Shown here: positions 47,005-56,036 of the stretch, piece after piece
Numbering within the stretch: the first letter of the stretch is position 1
How the letters are laid out: each line of letters starts with the position of its first letter
DNA from: Arsenophonus sp. aPb
GTDB taxonomy: Bacteria; Pseudomonadota; Gammaproteobacteria; Enterobacterales; Enterobacteriaceae
Length of the DNA: 64,000 bases
Assembly (NCBI RefSeq): GCF_029873475.1
Contig: NZ_CP123499.1
Location: 2,480,001 to 2,544,000, forward strand
Reading direction: 5' to 3'
Program-made: the position numbers and the translations under genes
The notes under the pieces: generated by a model
Databases searched by the model: none
The model's input: the letters and a program-made list of their open reading frames with translations, nothing else
What the model was told of the DNA's origin: nothing

Positions 47005-47028
47005 AGAGTGATCTCTATCACTCTATCA
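47005..47028. promoter_or_regulatory. Operator-like palindrome and tandem repeat upstream of the tsx-like gene
   Basis: AGAGTGAT-CTCT-ATCACTCT is a perfect 8-base inverted repeat (47005-47024); the same stretch holds the tandem direct repeat CTCTATCA-CTCTATCA (47013-47028). It lies about 105 bases before the porin start. It could be a repressor site or an RNA hairpin; the regulator is unknown. Confidence 0.4.
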
Positions 47029-47132
47029 ATAGGATCCTATTTCTATTTACAAAAACAAACTCTATCATCTCGCGACTTTTGCATTGTATTAAAATGCGTT
47101 TAAATTTATTTAATATTAAGTTAACAAAATTT

Positions 47133-47918
47133 ATGAGTAAAAAGTTTTTACCTATTACGATATTGACGTCACTCACTCCGTTTGCCATGGCTAATACCAC
47201 CACAGAAAACCCTGTTGGTTATCAAAATGGTTTTGCTAATATCAGTCTAAATTATTTTGACTGGTCACAACGAGCGGAAAATAAATCAGCTCACTCTACC
47301 CGCAAAAAAGATTTTGCCTATCTTGAACTGGAAGGAGGCGCTAACTTTAATTGGGGTGAACTTTATGGTTTCTTTGATGTGGAGAATCCATTTCATCAGC
47401 GTAAAATAGAGCCCAGCAAAAACCAACGCTACGCCGTTAAAACCACAGGTCGTTTCTACTTAGGTAACAGTGGCTTTAACCTCTATGGCCATCTTTATGG
47501 TATTTGGTCCTTACCCGGCTATAAAAATGGGGGTAATTTCCACGAAATTAACACACTTTATGGTTTTGGCTACAATTTCTCACTCGGCAATTTTTGGCTA
47601 AAACCCTTCTTAGCCTTACATTATGTTGATCAAAGTTTCTATTCTGGTAACAATGGTTATGTCATTGGTTGGGTTGCAGGTTATAGTTTTCAATTGTGGT
47701 CACAAAATTTTTTTATCACTAATTGGCATGAAATGGAATTTAATCGCGCAAAACGCTATGGTAATGGCGGAAAAGAAGGGATTAATGGCGCTATTGCGTT
47801 ATGGTGGACGCCATTAGAAACCTTATCTGCGGGTATTCAATATCGTTATGCCGATAACAAGCTTGGGGATGATTTCTATCACGATGGGATCATTTATACC
47901 ATTAAATATAATTTTTAA
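47133..47918 (+). CDS. Nucleoside-specific channel of the Tsx/OmpK outer-membrane family
   Basis: 261 residues from the ATG at 47133, which begins a clear signal peptide (MSKKFLPITILTSLTPFAMA); the frame is open far upstream but without a signal-like start. Mature protein is rich in alternating aromatic strands and ends in Tyr-Asn-Phe, as outer-membrane beta-barrels do. Blocks FAYLELEGG, WGELYGFFDVENP and YSGNNGYV read more like Vibrio OmpK and related Tsx-family proteins than E. coli Tsx. It probably passes nucleosides, working with UshA and Gsk encoded earlier. In E. coli this ampG-cyoA junction has no porin. Confidence 0.82.
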   Translation: MSKKFLPITILTSLTPFAMANTTTENPVGYQNGFANISLNYFDWSQRAENKSAHSTRKKDFAYLELEGGANFNWGELYGFFDVENPFHQRKIEPSKNQRYAVKTTGRFYLGNSGFNLYGHLYGIWSLPGYKNGGNFHEINTLYGFGYNFSLGNFWLKPFLALHYVDQSFYSGNNGYVIGWVAGYSFQLWSQNFFITNWHEMEFNRAKRYGNGGKEGINGAIALWWTPLETLSAGIQYRYADNKLGDDFYHDGIIYTIKYNF

Positions 47919-48296
47919 TCATGTAAGCTAACGTAAAGACAGCGTTTTTGATAATAAATACTACTTTTAACTAGTGCTAAATAACAAGCATCAAAAAATT
48001 TAACGGTTATTTAGCATTATAATTGATTTTCAACCTATAAAATCACACGGCCGCTTCCATTTATCTACTTCTTTTTATTCATAATAAAATCATTTAATGT
48101 AAATATTTGTTAACCGCAAAATAATCATTAAAACCGTTCTATAATAAATTCAATTTTACATGTGATCACTTTAACAGAAAGTAATAACAATTATATTTGT
48201 GCGCCTTACAATTGTTTACACTAATATAACGTTACCGTAAAATGCCCACACTGATACAAAACGACAATAACCATCTTTGTCATTTGGGGTCGCTAA
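47919..48296. other. Promoter region of the cyo operon
   Basis: About 380 AT-rich bases. The likely cyo promoter lies in 48180-48250 (for example TATAAC near 48235), but no -35/-10 pair is clear. A CRP-like site is listed separately. No gene or RNA recognised. Confidence 0.4.
48161..48176. promoter_or_regulatory. Possible CRP site upstream of cyoA
   Basis: TGTGA-N6-TAACA, nine of ten matches to the TGTGA-N6-TCACA consensus, about 120 bases before the cyoA start. E. coli cyo is known to be activated by CRP; binding here is inferred. Confidence 0.35.
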
Positions 48297-49244
48297 ATGA
48301 GACTTATAAAATATAAAGGAAGTATTGGAGTCATCTCACTGCTTGCTATTGTTTGCCTGCTAACTGGTTGCGATATGGTATTAATGGATCCTAAGGGCGC
48401 CATTGGTATTGAGCAAAGAAAACTAATACTGACTGCGCTTGGTTTAATGTTAATTGTTGTCATTCCGGTCATTTTTATGGCGATTATCTTCGCCAGAAAA
48501 TATCGAGCAAGCAACAAACAAGCAACCTACCGGCCAGACTGGGCTCACTCAAATAAAATCGAGTTAGTTTGCTGGACAGTTCCTATCATCATCATCATCA
48601 TTCTTGCCGTAATCACCTGGAAAACCACCCATCAATTGGATCCCTATAAACCATTAGAAAGCGATAAAAAACCTATTACCATTCAGGTCATTTCAACCGA
48701 TTGGAAATGGATATTTGTCTACCCAGAAGAAAATATTGCTACCGTTAATGAAATCGCGATTCCTGTCGGTGTGCCAATCAACTTTAAAGTGACAGCTGAG
48801 TCAGTGATGAATTCCTTTTTTATTCCCGCACTGGGTGGCCAAATTTATGCGATGGCCGGTATGCAAACGAAGCTTCACTTAATTGCTAATGAACCTGGTA
48901 CCTATAAAGGCTTTTCATCAAGTTATAGCGGGCATGGTTTTTCAGACATGAAATTTAATGTTATTGCAACGCCTGATATGGCAAGCTTTGACAAATGGGT
49001 ACAACAAGTAAAAGCATCCCCCAAAACGCTAGATAGCATGGCGACATTTAACCAATTGGCTAAACCTAGCCACAATGTTCCTGTTACCTATTTTTCAAGC
49101 GTAAAACCAAATCTCTATGAAGAACTGATATTAAAATTCGGCCATGAACATCATATCAATCATGCTAACAAAACCGTACATGAAATGTCTGGCAATCAAT
49201 TAATGCATATGAACCATTCTGCTCATGTCGATGCTAAGGAATAA
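48297..49244 (+). CDS. cyoA: Cytochrome bo3 ubiquinol oxidase subunit II
   Basis: Subunit II of the proton-pumping quinol oxidase used at high oxygen. 315 residues (E. coli 315). Lipoprotein signal with lipobox LTGC (Cys25), two membrane helices (about residues 40-62 and 85-107), and a periplasmic cupredoxin-fold domain including MNSFFIPALGGQIYAMAGMQ and SSYSGHGFSDMKF; it lacks the CuA Cys and His ligands, as quinol oxidases do. The C-terminus has an extra His-rich stretch. First gene of cyoABCDE. Confidence 0.97.
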   Translation: MRLIKYKGSIGVISLLAIVCLLTGCDMVLMDPKGAIGIEQRKLILTALGLMLIVVIPVIFMAIIFARKYRASNKQATYRPDWAHSNKIELVCWTVPIIIIIILAVITWKTTHQLDPYKPLESDKKPITIQVISTDWKWIFVYPEENIATVNEIAIPVGVPINFKVTAESVMNSFFIPALGGQIYAMAGMQTKLHLIANEPGTYKGFSSSYSGHGFSDMKFNVIATPDMASFDKWVQQVKASPKTLDSMATFNQLAKPSHNVPVTYFSSVKPNLYEELILKFGHEHHINHANKTVHEMSGNQLMHMNHSAHVDAKE

Positions 49245-49249
49245 ATAGT

Positions 49250-51241
49250 ATGTTGGGTAAATTAACGCTCGATGCAATCCCGATTCACGAGCCAATTATT
49301 GTCATCACTGTGATCTGTATTTTATTAGCGGGTATCGCTATTTTAGGGGTTATCACCTATTTTGGTAAATGGAAGTGGTTATGGAGTGAATGGTTAACGA
49401 GTGTCGATCATAAAAAAATTGGCATTATGTATATTATCGTTGCCATGGTCATGCTACTTCGTGGTTTTGCCGATGCAATTATGATGCGTGGTCAACAAGC
49501 ATTAGCATCAGCCGGTGAGGCCGGTTTTTTACCACCGCATCATTATGATCAAATTTTTACCGCACACGGTGTTATTATGATTTTTTTCATGGCAACACCT
49601 TTCGTGGTTGGTTTAATGAATTTGGTTGTACCATTACAGATTGGTGCTCGCGATGTCGCCTTTCCTTTTTTAAATTCTCTAAGTCTTTGGTTATTTGTCG
49701 TTGGCGTTATCTTGATTAACCTGTCATTGGGTATCGGTGAATTTGCCCAGACCGGCTGGCTGGCTTACCCCCCATTATCAGGTAAGGAATACAATCCTGG
49801 TGTCGGGGTAGATTACTGGATATGGAGTTTACAAATATCAGGCATTGGCACGACGCTAACCGGAATAAACTTTTTTGCCACCATTCTACGAATGCGAGCA
49901 CCTGGCATGTCAATGATGAAAATGCCTGTTTTTACCTGGACAGCACTTTGTACTAATGTACTGATTATTGCCGCATTCCCAATCTTAACTGTTACCATCG
50001 CACTCCTCACACTTGACCGATATTTAGGCACCCATTTCTTCACTAATGATATGGGCGGTAATATGATGATGTATATCAATTTGGTCTGGGCTTGGGGGCA
50101 TCCTGAAGTTTATATACTCGTGTTACCTGTTTTTGGCGTATTTTCGGAAGTTACCGCCACTTTCGCCAAAAAACGTTTATTTGGTTATACATCTCTGGTC
50201 TGGGCAACCATTGTTATTACCGTAATGTCGTTTGTCGTCTGGTTACATCACTTCTTTACCATGGGCAGCGGCGCCAACGTCAATGCATTCTTTGGTATAG
50301 CTACCATGATTATTGCTATTCCAACTGGAGTAAAAATATTCAATTGGTTATTTACCATGTACCATGGCCGTATCGAATTCAAAACACCGATGCTCTGGAC
50401 GATTGGCTTTATTATTACCTTCTCCATTGGTGGAATGACGGGCGTACTATTGGCCGTTCCCGGCGCAAATTTTGTGCTGCATAATAGTTTATTTCTGATT
50501 GCCCATTTCCATAATGTGATTATCGGCGGGGTTGTCTTTGGTTGCTTTGCCGGTATGACCTACTGGTTTCCGAAAGCTTTTGGTTTTACATTAAATGAAA
50601 AATGGGGCGTTCGTGCTTTCTGGTTTTGGATCAGCGGTTTCTTTATTGCCTTTATGCCACTTTATATACTCGGTTTCATGGGTATGACTCGTCGTTTAAG
50701 TCAAAACATTGATCCACAATATCATCCGATGCTGATGGTCGCTTCACTCGGTGCGGCTCTAATTGCTATCGGGATCTTCTGCCAAGTCATACAAATAATT
50801 GTCAGTATTCGCGATCGCCACAAAAATCGCGATATCACCGGCGACCCATGGGGTGGCCGTACACTAGAATGGTCTACATCGTCTCCGGCACCTTTTTATA
50901 ACTTCGCTAAAGAGCCACAAATTGATACACGTGATGCTTGGTGGGATATGAAAGAAAAAGGGATTGCATATAAACAGCCAACCAAATATGAACCCATTCA
51001 TATGCCACAAAATACTGCTGCCGGGGTTATTATCTCAGCCTTTTGTTTGATGTTCGGTTTTGCTATGGTCTGGCATATTTGGTGGCTAGCGATTATTGGC
51101 TTTGCGGGAATTATCGCCACCTGGATTGGTAAAAGTTTTGATGACAATGTTGATTATTATGTTCCTGTAAAAGAAATTGAACGTATTGAAAATCAGCATT
51201 ACGATGAACTGAAAAAAGCAGGTATCCACCATGTCAACTAA
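49250..51241 (+). CDS. cyoB: Cytochrome bo3 ubiquinol oxidase subunit I
   Basis: Catalytic heme-copper subunit holding heme b, heme o3 and CuB. 663 residues, the E. coli length; about 15 membrane helices. Ligand motifs are all present: FTAHGVIMIFFM (heme b His), WGHPEVYILVLP (CuB His and the cross-linked Tyr), LHHFFTMG (CuB His pair), IPTGVKIFNW (K-channel Lys) and IAHFHNVIIGG (His for heme o3 and heme b). Begins 5 bases after cyoA and overlaps cyoC by 11 bases. Confidence 0.98.
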   Translation: MLGKLTLDAIPIHEPIIVITVICILLAGIAILGVITYFGKWKWLWSEWLTSVDHKKIGIMYIIVAMVMLLRGFADAIMMRGQQALASAGEAGFLPPHHYDQIFTAHGVIMIFFMATPFVVGLMNLVVPLQIGARDVAFPFLNSLSLWLFVVGVILINLSLGIGEFAQTGWLAYPPLSGKEYNPGVGVDYWIWSLQISGIGTTLTGINFFATILRMRAPGMSMMKMPVFTWTALCTNVLIIAAFPILTVTIALLTLDRYLGTHFFTNDMGGNMMMYINLVWAWGHPEVYILVLPVFGVFSEVTATFAKKRLFGYTSLVWATIVITVMSFVVWLHHFFTMGSGANVNAFFGIATMIIAIPTGVKIFNWLFTMYHGRIEFKTPMLWTIGFIITFSIGGMTGVLLAVPGANFVLHNSLFLIAHFHNVIIGGVVFGCFAGMTYWFPKAFGFTLNEKWGVRAFWFWISGFFIAFMPLYILGFMGMTRRLSQNIDPQYHPMLMVASLGAALIAIGIFCQVIQIIVSIRDRHKNRDITGDPWGGRTLEWSTSSPAPFYNFAKEPQIDTRDAWWDMKEKGIAYKQPTKYEPIHMPQNTAAGVIISAFCLMFGFAMVWHIWWLAIIGFAGIIATWIGKSFDDNVDYYVPVKEIERIENQHYDELKKAGIHHVN

Positions 51242-51848
51242 TTCAATAGCTAATCAACATATTGCCCATGACAATCATGGGCATCATGACATAGGCGCAA
51301 CAAAAGTATTTGGTTTTTGGATCTATTTAATGAGTGATTTGATCCTGTTTTCTTGCCTATTTGCCACCTATGTTGTTCTGGTTAATGGTACTGCCGGCGG
51401 CCCGACAGGAAAGGATATTTTTAACCTCAATTTTGTATTGGTCGAAACCTTCCTGTTATTGTTTAGTAGCATCACTTATGGATTTGCGATGCTGGCGATG
51501 TATAAGCAGAAAATCAATCTAGTTAAGTTATGGCTACTGATTACTTTTTTACTCGGATTAGGTTTTGTTATCATGGAAATTTACGAATTCCATGAGCTCA
51601 TTGCTGAAGGTTATGGGCCTGATCGCAGCGCTTTCCTTTCCGCTTTCTTCACCCTAGTTAGTACACACGGTATTCATGTAAGCTTTGGTTTAGCCTGGAT
51701 TATTATCATGATTATCCATATTTCACGTCATGGCCTCACTGCCGTAAATCAGACTCGTTTAAGTTGTTTAAGTCTTTTTTGGCACTTCTTAGATGTTGTT
51801 TGGATCTGTGTATTTACCGTTGTTTATCTGTTGGGGGCCCTTGCATGA
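51231..51848 (+). CDS. cyoC: Cytochrome bo3 ubiquinol oxidase subunit III
   Basis: 205 residues (E. coli 204), five membrane helices. Family blocks TKVFGFWIYLMSDLILFSCLFATY near the N-terminus and THGIHVSFGLAWI in the middle, with WHFLDVVWI near the C-terminus, all as in subunit III of quinol oxidases. Has an N-terminal His-rich stretch. Overlaps cyoB (11 bases) and cyoD (ATGA, 4 bases), so translation is coupled. Confidence 0.97.
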   Translation: MSTNSIANQHIAHDNHGHHDIGATKVFGFWIYLMSDLILFSCLFATYVVLVNGTAGGPTGKDIFNLNFVLVETFLLLFSSITYGFAMLAMYKQKINLVKLWLLITFLLGLGFVIMEIYEFHELIAEGYGPDRSAFLSAFFTLVSTHGIHVSFGLAWIIIMIIHISRHGLTAVNQTRLSCLSLFWHFLDVVWICVFTVVYLLGALA

Positions 51849-52177
51849 GTTACACCAATACACCGCACTCAGGTGCTAGCCACGGTAGTATGAAGACCTA
51901 TCTAATCGGCTTTATACTCTCGATCATTTTAACGGTTGTCCCCTTTTGGATGGTAATGAATAGTATTGCATCTCATGACACTATCCTGTGGATCGTTATT
52001 GGTACGGCAATTGCCCAGATCCTGGTACATCTTATCTGTTTCTTACATATGAATACCTCTTCAGATGACCGTTGGAATCTTGTTGCCTTCCTGTTCACGA
52101 TGCTAATTATTGGCATTGTTGTTATTGGCTCTCTGTGGATAATGTATAACCTGAACATCAATATGATGCTCGACTAA
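51845..52177 (+). CDS. cyoD: Cytochrome bo3 ubiquinol oxidase subunit IV
   Basis: 110 residues with three membrane helices, needed for assembly of the CuB site. The ATG at 51845 overlaps the cyoC stop (ATGA); the longer open frame upstream lies inside cyoC and is not used. Core block LIGFILSIILTVVPFWMV and LVHLICFLHMNTSSDDRWN match the E. coli subunit (109). Confidence 0.96.
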   Translation: MSYTNTPHSGASHGSMKTYLIGFILSIILTVVPFWMVMNSIASHDTILWIVIGTAIAQILVHLICFLHMNTSSDDRWNLVAFLFTMLIIGIVVIGSLWIMYNLNINMMLD

Positions 52178-52192
52178 AGAGTTGTGGTTCTG

Positions 52193-53077
52193 ATGAAGCA
52201 ATATCTACAAGTGACCAAACCAGGTATTATTTTCGGTAATCTAATTTCTGTCATTGGCGGTTTTCTGCTCGCGGCAAAAGGCATAATTGATTACCCGCTA
52301 TTTATGACTACATTACTCGGTGTATCTCTGGTCGTCGCTTCTGGTTGTGTTTTTAACAACTATATTGACCGTGATATCGACCGAATGATGGAGAGAACCA
52401 AAAATCGACCTTTAGTTAAAGGACTTATTGATCCGAAATTTTGCCTAATCTATGCCAGCATACTAGGTATTGCTGGCATAGCTTTGCTCTATCTTGTCAC
52501 CAATGCCTTAGCGGCGCTGCTTGCTGTTATTGGTTTTGTCATTTATGTCGGTATTTATAGCCTCTATATGAAACGTAAATCGGTTTATGGCACCCTGGTA
52601 GGCAGCCTATCCGGCGCCGCTCCGCCAGTTATTGGCTACTGCGCTGTTTCTGATCAATTTGATATGGGAGCATTGATTCTGCTATTGATCTTTAGTTTAT
52701 GGCAAATGCCACACTCTTATGCTATTGCTATTTTTCGTTTCAAGGATTATCAGACTGCCAATATTCCCGTGTTACCAGTAATTAAAGGAATTTCCGTCGC
52801 CAAAACCCATATCTTTTTATATATCCTTGCTTTTATGGTAGCAACTATTATGCTCGCCATTAGCGGCTATGCCGGCTACAAATATCTTATTGTTGCCGCC
52901 GCGGTAAGTTTATGGTGGCTTGGTATGGCAATTTCTGGTTTTAAAAATCAGAATGATGATCGTCTTTGGGCACGAAAATTGTTTATATTCTCTATCATAG
53001 CGATTACCTCTCTGAGCGTTATGATGTCTATTGATCCAACAGTTACTGCTGAACAGACTTTTGTCTATATCAAATAA
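52193..53077 (+). CDS. cyoE: Protoheme IX farnesyltransferase (heme O synthase)
   Basis: UbiA-family membrane prenyltransferase adding farnesyl to heme b to make heme O for CyoB. 294 residues from the ATG at 52193 (E. coli 296); a GTG three codons upstream is possible. N-terminal YLQVTKPGIIFGNLISVIGG, the first Asp-rich motif NNYIDRDIDRMMERT (about residues 64-78) and the second region PHSYAIAIFRFKDY are present. It uses farnesyl diphosphate made by IspA, encoded later in the window. Last gene of the operon, 15 bases after cyoD. Confidence 0.97.
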   Translation: MKQYLQVTKPGIIFGNLISVIGGFLLAAKGIIDYPLFMTTLLGVSLVVASGCVFNNYIDRDIDRMMERTKNRPLVKGLIDPKFCLIYASILGIAGIALLYLVTNALAALLAVIGFVIYVGIYSLYMKRKSVYGTLVGSLSGAAPPVIGYCAVSDQFDMGALILLLIFSLWQMPHSYAIAIFRFKDYQTANIPVLPVIKGISVAKTHIFLYILAFMVATIMLAISGYAGYKYLIVAAAVSLWWLGMAISGFKNQNDDRLWARKLFIFSIIAITSLSVMMSIDPTVTAEQTFVYIK

Positions 53078-53091
53078 TAATTTACCTTGAA

Positions 53092-53113
53092 TAGTGGCAA
53101 ATAATTGCCACTA
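53092..53113 (+). terminator. Hairpin after cyoE, possible terminator
   Basis: Perfect 9-base stem TAGTGGCAA (53092-53100) / TTGCCACTA (53105-53113) with a 4-base loop, 15 bases after the cyoE stop. No T run follows, so it may be weak or Rho-assisted. Confidence 0.45.
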
Positions 53114-53254
53114 GCTTCACAGTTAAAATAGCCAATATGCCAACCAATTCCCTACTCTTTTATTCATACTTTGTTAATGCTTCGACGACAAATATATTAA
53201 CTAAACGATTAAACCATTTTACAATGTCCACTGCTTAAGCTTCTGAGATAAACC

Positions 53255-54619
53255 ATGAATGATAGTAAAATGACGCCAAAAGAATTAAAGGCAACTTGGG
53301 GGTTAGGGGCGGTATTCACATTACGTATGCTGGGCATGTTCATGGTATTACCCATACTAACGAGCTACGGACGCGAACTAAAAGATGCTAACGAACTATT
53401 ACTTGGTCTAGCTATTGGGATTTATGGTATAAGTCAGGCTATCTGCCAAATCCCTTTTGGTCTAATGTCCGACCGATTTGGTCGTAAGCAATTAATTACC
53501 GCCGGCTTGCTTATTTTTATTGCAGGTAGTGTGATCGCCGCAATAACTGATTCTATCTGGGGGATTATTATCGGCCGCGCTTTACAAGGCGCAGGTGCTA
53601 TTTCTGCTGCCATTATGGCATTACTTTCCGATCTGACTAGCGAACAAAATAGAACCAAAGCGATGGCTTTTATGGGAATAAGCTTTGGCATCACTTTTGC
53701 TATTGCGATTGTTCTTGGCCCGATTATTACTCATGCTATCGGTCTACATGGTCTGTTTTGGGGAATAAGCTTACTTGCCTTGGGTGGAATATTAATAACT
53801 CGTTTTGTTATACCTGATTGCCGATATCATATCGTTAATCGTGAAACGCATTTTATAAAAAATAGCGTACAAAGAGTTATTAATAATCGCCAACTCCTTA
53901 AACTTAATTTTGGTATATTTTGTTTACATACCCTGCTGATGGCAAATTTTGTTGCTTTACCGTTAGTGCTTATTGATTCAGGTCTACAAGCTAATCAACA
54001 TTGGAAAATATATTTAATCACTTTGCTTATTGCTTTTATCACGGTTCTACCTTTTGTTATCTATGCTGAAAAGCAACAGCGAATGAAACAAGTTTTCCTA
54101 TTATGTATTAGTATCTTATTTATATCTGAATTAACATTTTGTTTTTCTAATCAACAGTTTTGGTTAATCGTGCTTGGTCTGCAACTATTTTTTATTGCAT
54201 TTAATGTTATGGAGGCATTATTACCTTCACTTATCAGTAAAGAGGCGCCTGCCGGATATAAAGGAACTGCAATGGGGCTCTATTCAACCAGTCAGTTTCT
54301 GGGCGTTGCGTTAGGTGGGATTTTAGGCGGATGGCTTTTTCACTTAAATGGCGCTTCCTTGGTTTTTATGGCCAGCTTAATACTTTGCAGCTGTTGGTTT
54401 TTTATTAGCTTAAATATGCATCAACCTACATATACCAGTAGTATCCGCTTAATTTTACCCCAACAGATCAAAGATTTTAATTCACTACAAACCCAATTGA
54501 TGAATCAACCGGGTGTGCGTGAAGTAATGCTCGATCTTAATGCGCTCAGCGCCTACATTAGAATAGATAAAAAAATGATTAGTCGGCAGCAGTTGGAAAC
54601 TATCATTAATAACCAATAA
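53255..54619 (+). CDS. yajR: MFS transporter YajR
   Basis: Inner-membrane major-facilitator protein; substrate not known. 454 residues, the same as in E. coli. Twelve membrane segments with the MFS motif A loop GLMSDRFGRKQLI (about residues 69-81), the TM4 motif GRALQGAGAISAA and the YajR-typical LLSDLTSEQNRTKAMAF. After TM12 there is a soluble C-terminal domain of about 65 residues (from about 390), the ferredoxin-like YAM domain, ending in the pattern ayirid-like strand YIRIDKK. Lies after cyoE as in E. coli. Confidence 0.95.
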   Translation: MNDSKMTPKELKATWGLGAVFTLRMLGMFMVLPILTSYGRELKDANELLLGLAIGIYGISQAICQIPFGLMSDRFGRKQLITAGLLIFIAGSVIAAITDSIWGIIIGRALQGAGAISAAIMALLSDLTSEQNRTKAMAFMGISFGITFAIAIVLGPIITHAIGLHGLFWGISLLALGGILITRFVIPDCRYHIVNRETHFIKNSVQRVINNRQLLKLNFGIFCLHTLLMANFVALPLVLIDSGLQANQHWKIYLITLLIAFITVLPFVIYAEKQQRMKQVFLLCISILFISELTFCFSNQQFWLIVLGLQLFFIAFNVMEALLPSLISKEAPAGYKGTAMGLYSTSQFLGVALGGILGGWLFHLNGASLVFMASLILCSCWFFISLNMHQPTYTSSIRLILPQQIKDFNSLQTQLMNQPGVREVMLDLNALSAYIRIDKKMISRQQLETIINNQ

Positions 54620-54626
54620 CCCACTA

Positions 54627-54649
54627 CCTGCTGTAGAATATACAGCAGG
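54627..54649. terminator. Hairpin between convergent yajR and yajQ
   Basis: Perfect 9-base stem CCTGCTGTA (54627-54635) / TACAGCAGG (54641-54649), 5-base loop. No T run on either strand; a shared weak terminator is the best guess. Confidence 0.4.
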
Positions 54650-54659
54650 CATAACAAAT

Positions 54660-55151
54660 TTAGTCACGAAAATTAGTAAATTGAAAGGGTTGACCAAGTT
54701 CCGCCTCTCGCACTAATGCGATCACTGATTGTAAATCATTTCGTGACTTACCGGTTACTCGAACTTGTTCTCCCTGAATTTGCGCTTGAACCTTTAATTT
54801 ACTCTCTTTGATTAATTTAATGATCTTTTTTGCCATTAGCGAATCAATGCCCTGTAACAATGAAGCCTCAAGGCTATAAGTTTTCCCACTATGAACAATA
54901 TCGTCAGGTATATTCAAAACAGCACCATCTATTCCACGTTTAGCTAATTTCTCGCGTAAAATATCTACCAATTGATTTACTTGAAAGTCGGACACACTCG
55001 TCACTTTAATGGATTCATTCTTTTCGTTTAGTTCAAAACTGGCTTCAACATTGCGAAAATCCCAACGGCTAGCCAATTCACGTTGCGCATTTTCAACGGC
55101 ATTACTGACTTCATGCATGTCAATCTCAGAAACTATATCAAATGATGGCAT
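54660..55151 (-). CDS. yajQ: YajQ-family nucleotide-binding protein
   Basis: 163 residues, as in E. coli. Family start MPSFDIVSEIDMHEV and the block LQGIDSLMAKKIIKLIKESKLKVQAQIQGEQVRVTGK (two short repeats of a ferredoxin-like fold) are present, ending GQPFQFTNFRD. Members bind nucleic acids or, in Xanthomonas, cyclic di-GMP; the E. coli role is unclear. AGGAGGT lies 8 bases before the ATG. In E. coli panE and yajL lie beside it; panE is missing here. Confidence 0.95.
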   Translation of the reverse strand: MPSFDIVSEIDMHEVSNAVENAQRELASRWDFRNVEASFELNEKNESIKVTSVSDFQVNQLVDILREKLAKRGIDGAVLNIPDDIVHSGKTYSLEASLLQGIDSLMAKKIIKLIKESKLKVQAQIQGEQVRVTGKSRNDLQSVIALVREAELGQPFQFTNFRD

Positions 55152-55370
55152 ATTTCATAACCTCCTAATTACTCATAAAATAGCATAATACTACTTTTTA
55201 TTATCAGCAAAAGCTCTATACTTGAAGTTAAATGACTCATCAAAAAGCATAATTGATTCAGTTAGATGGAAAACAATCGCGATCTTTGCTGATGGCACTG
55301 TTAACCAGTTATGGCTAACAACACGATAAGTACAATTATTTATCCATTAATTAGACAGAGAGAAACTTAA

Positions 55371-55961
55371 ATGTCACCAACCGTTCTCGTTTGCCTGGCG
55401 CACGGTAGCGAAGAAATCGAAGCTGTAACAGCAATTGATCTATTAACTAGAGCCGAAATCCCAGTAACCACCGCGAGTACCGCAGATAATGGCGAATTGA
55501 TATTAACATGCTCAAGGAGAGTAAAAATTGTTGCCGACACTCAGTTAGTCAAGATTATTGAACAAGATTTTGATGCCATCGTATTACCTGGTGGATTAAA
55601 AGGTGCAGAAGCGTTTCGTGATAATCCGCTGATCATTGAAAAAATTCGCCAGTCCCATCATCAGGGTAAAATCATTGCCGCCATTTGTGCTGTGCCAGCA
55701 ATTGTATTAGAACACCATAATTTATTTCCCATCGGCAATATGACCGGTTATCCTACTTTACAAAGTAAAATTGCCAGCCACAAACGCGTTGATTCTCGTG
55801 TCTACTATGATGAACGAGTAAAACTACTTACTAGCCAAGGACCTGCCACAGCTATTGATTTTTCACTTAAACTTATCGAGCTACTGGTTGGCAAAAAAAA
55901 GGCAGCGGAAGTTGCTGCGCAACTTGTCCTGCCGCCTGGTATTTATAACTATGCTAACTAA
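55371..55961 (+). CDS. yajL: DJ-1/PfpI-family protein YajL
   Basis: 196 residues (E. coli 196). Cytosolic protein of the Parkinson DJ-1 family with reported roles as chaperone and deglycase against glyoxal damage; the deglycase claim is disputed in the literature. Conserved Glu in CLAHGSEEIEAV (about residues 8-19), nucleophile-elbow Cys in AAICAVP (about residue 106), GNMTGYPTL and the SQGPATAIDFSL block. Ribosome site AGAGAG before the ATG. Converges on thiI. Confidence 0.95.
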   Translation: MSPTVLVCLAHGSEEIEAVTAIDLLTRAEIPVTTASTADNGELILTCSRRVKIVADTQLVKIIEQDFDAIVLPGGLKGAEAFRDNPLIIEKIRQSHHQGKIIAAICAVPAIVLEHHNLFPIGNMTGYPTLQSKIASHKRVDSRVYYDERVKLLTSQGPATAIDFSLKLIELLVGKKKAAEVAAQLVLPPGIYNYAN

Positions 55962-56036
55962 CGGCGATATAGCGGAAATTAGGCATATTAACTGGCAACC
56001 ATTTATCCTTAGGACGAAAAAGTTAACTTATTGTCA

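Noticed and set aside
46998..47132. N-terminal extension of the Tsx/OmpK-like protein
   Set aside because: A 45-residue extension would bury the signal peptide that clearly starts at 47133.
51764..51844. Upstream extension of CyoD
   Set aside because: It lies inside cyoC in another frame; the ATGA overlap at 51845 is the normal coupled start.
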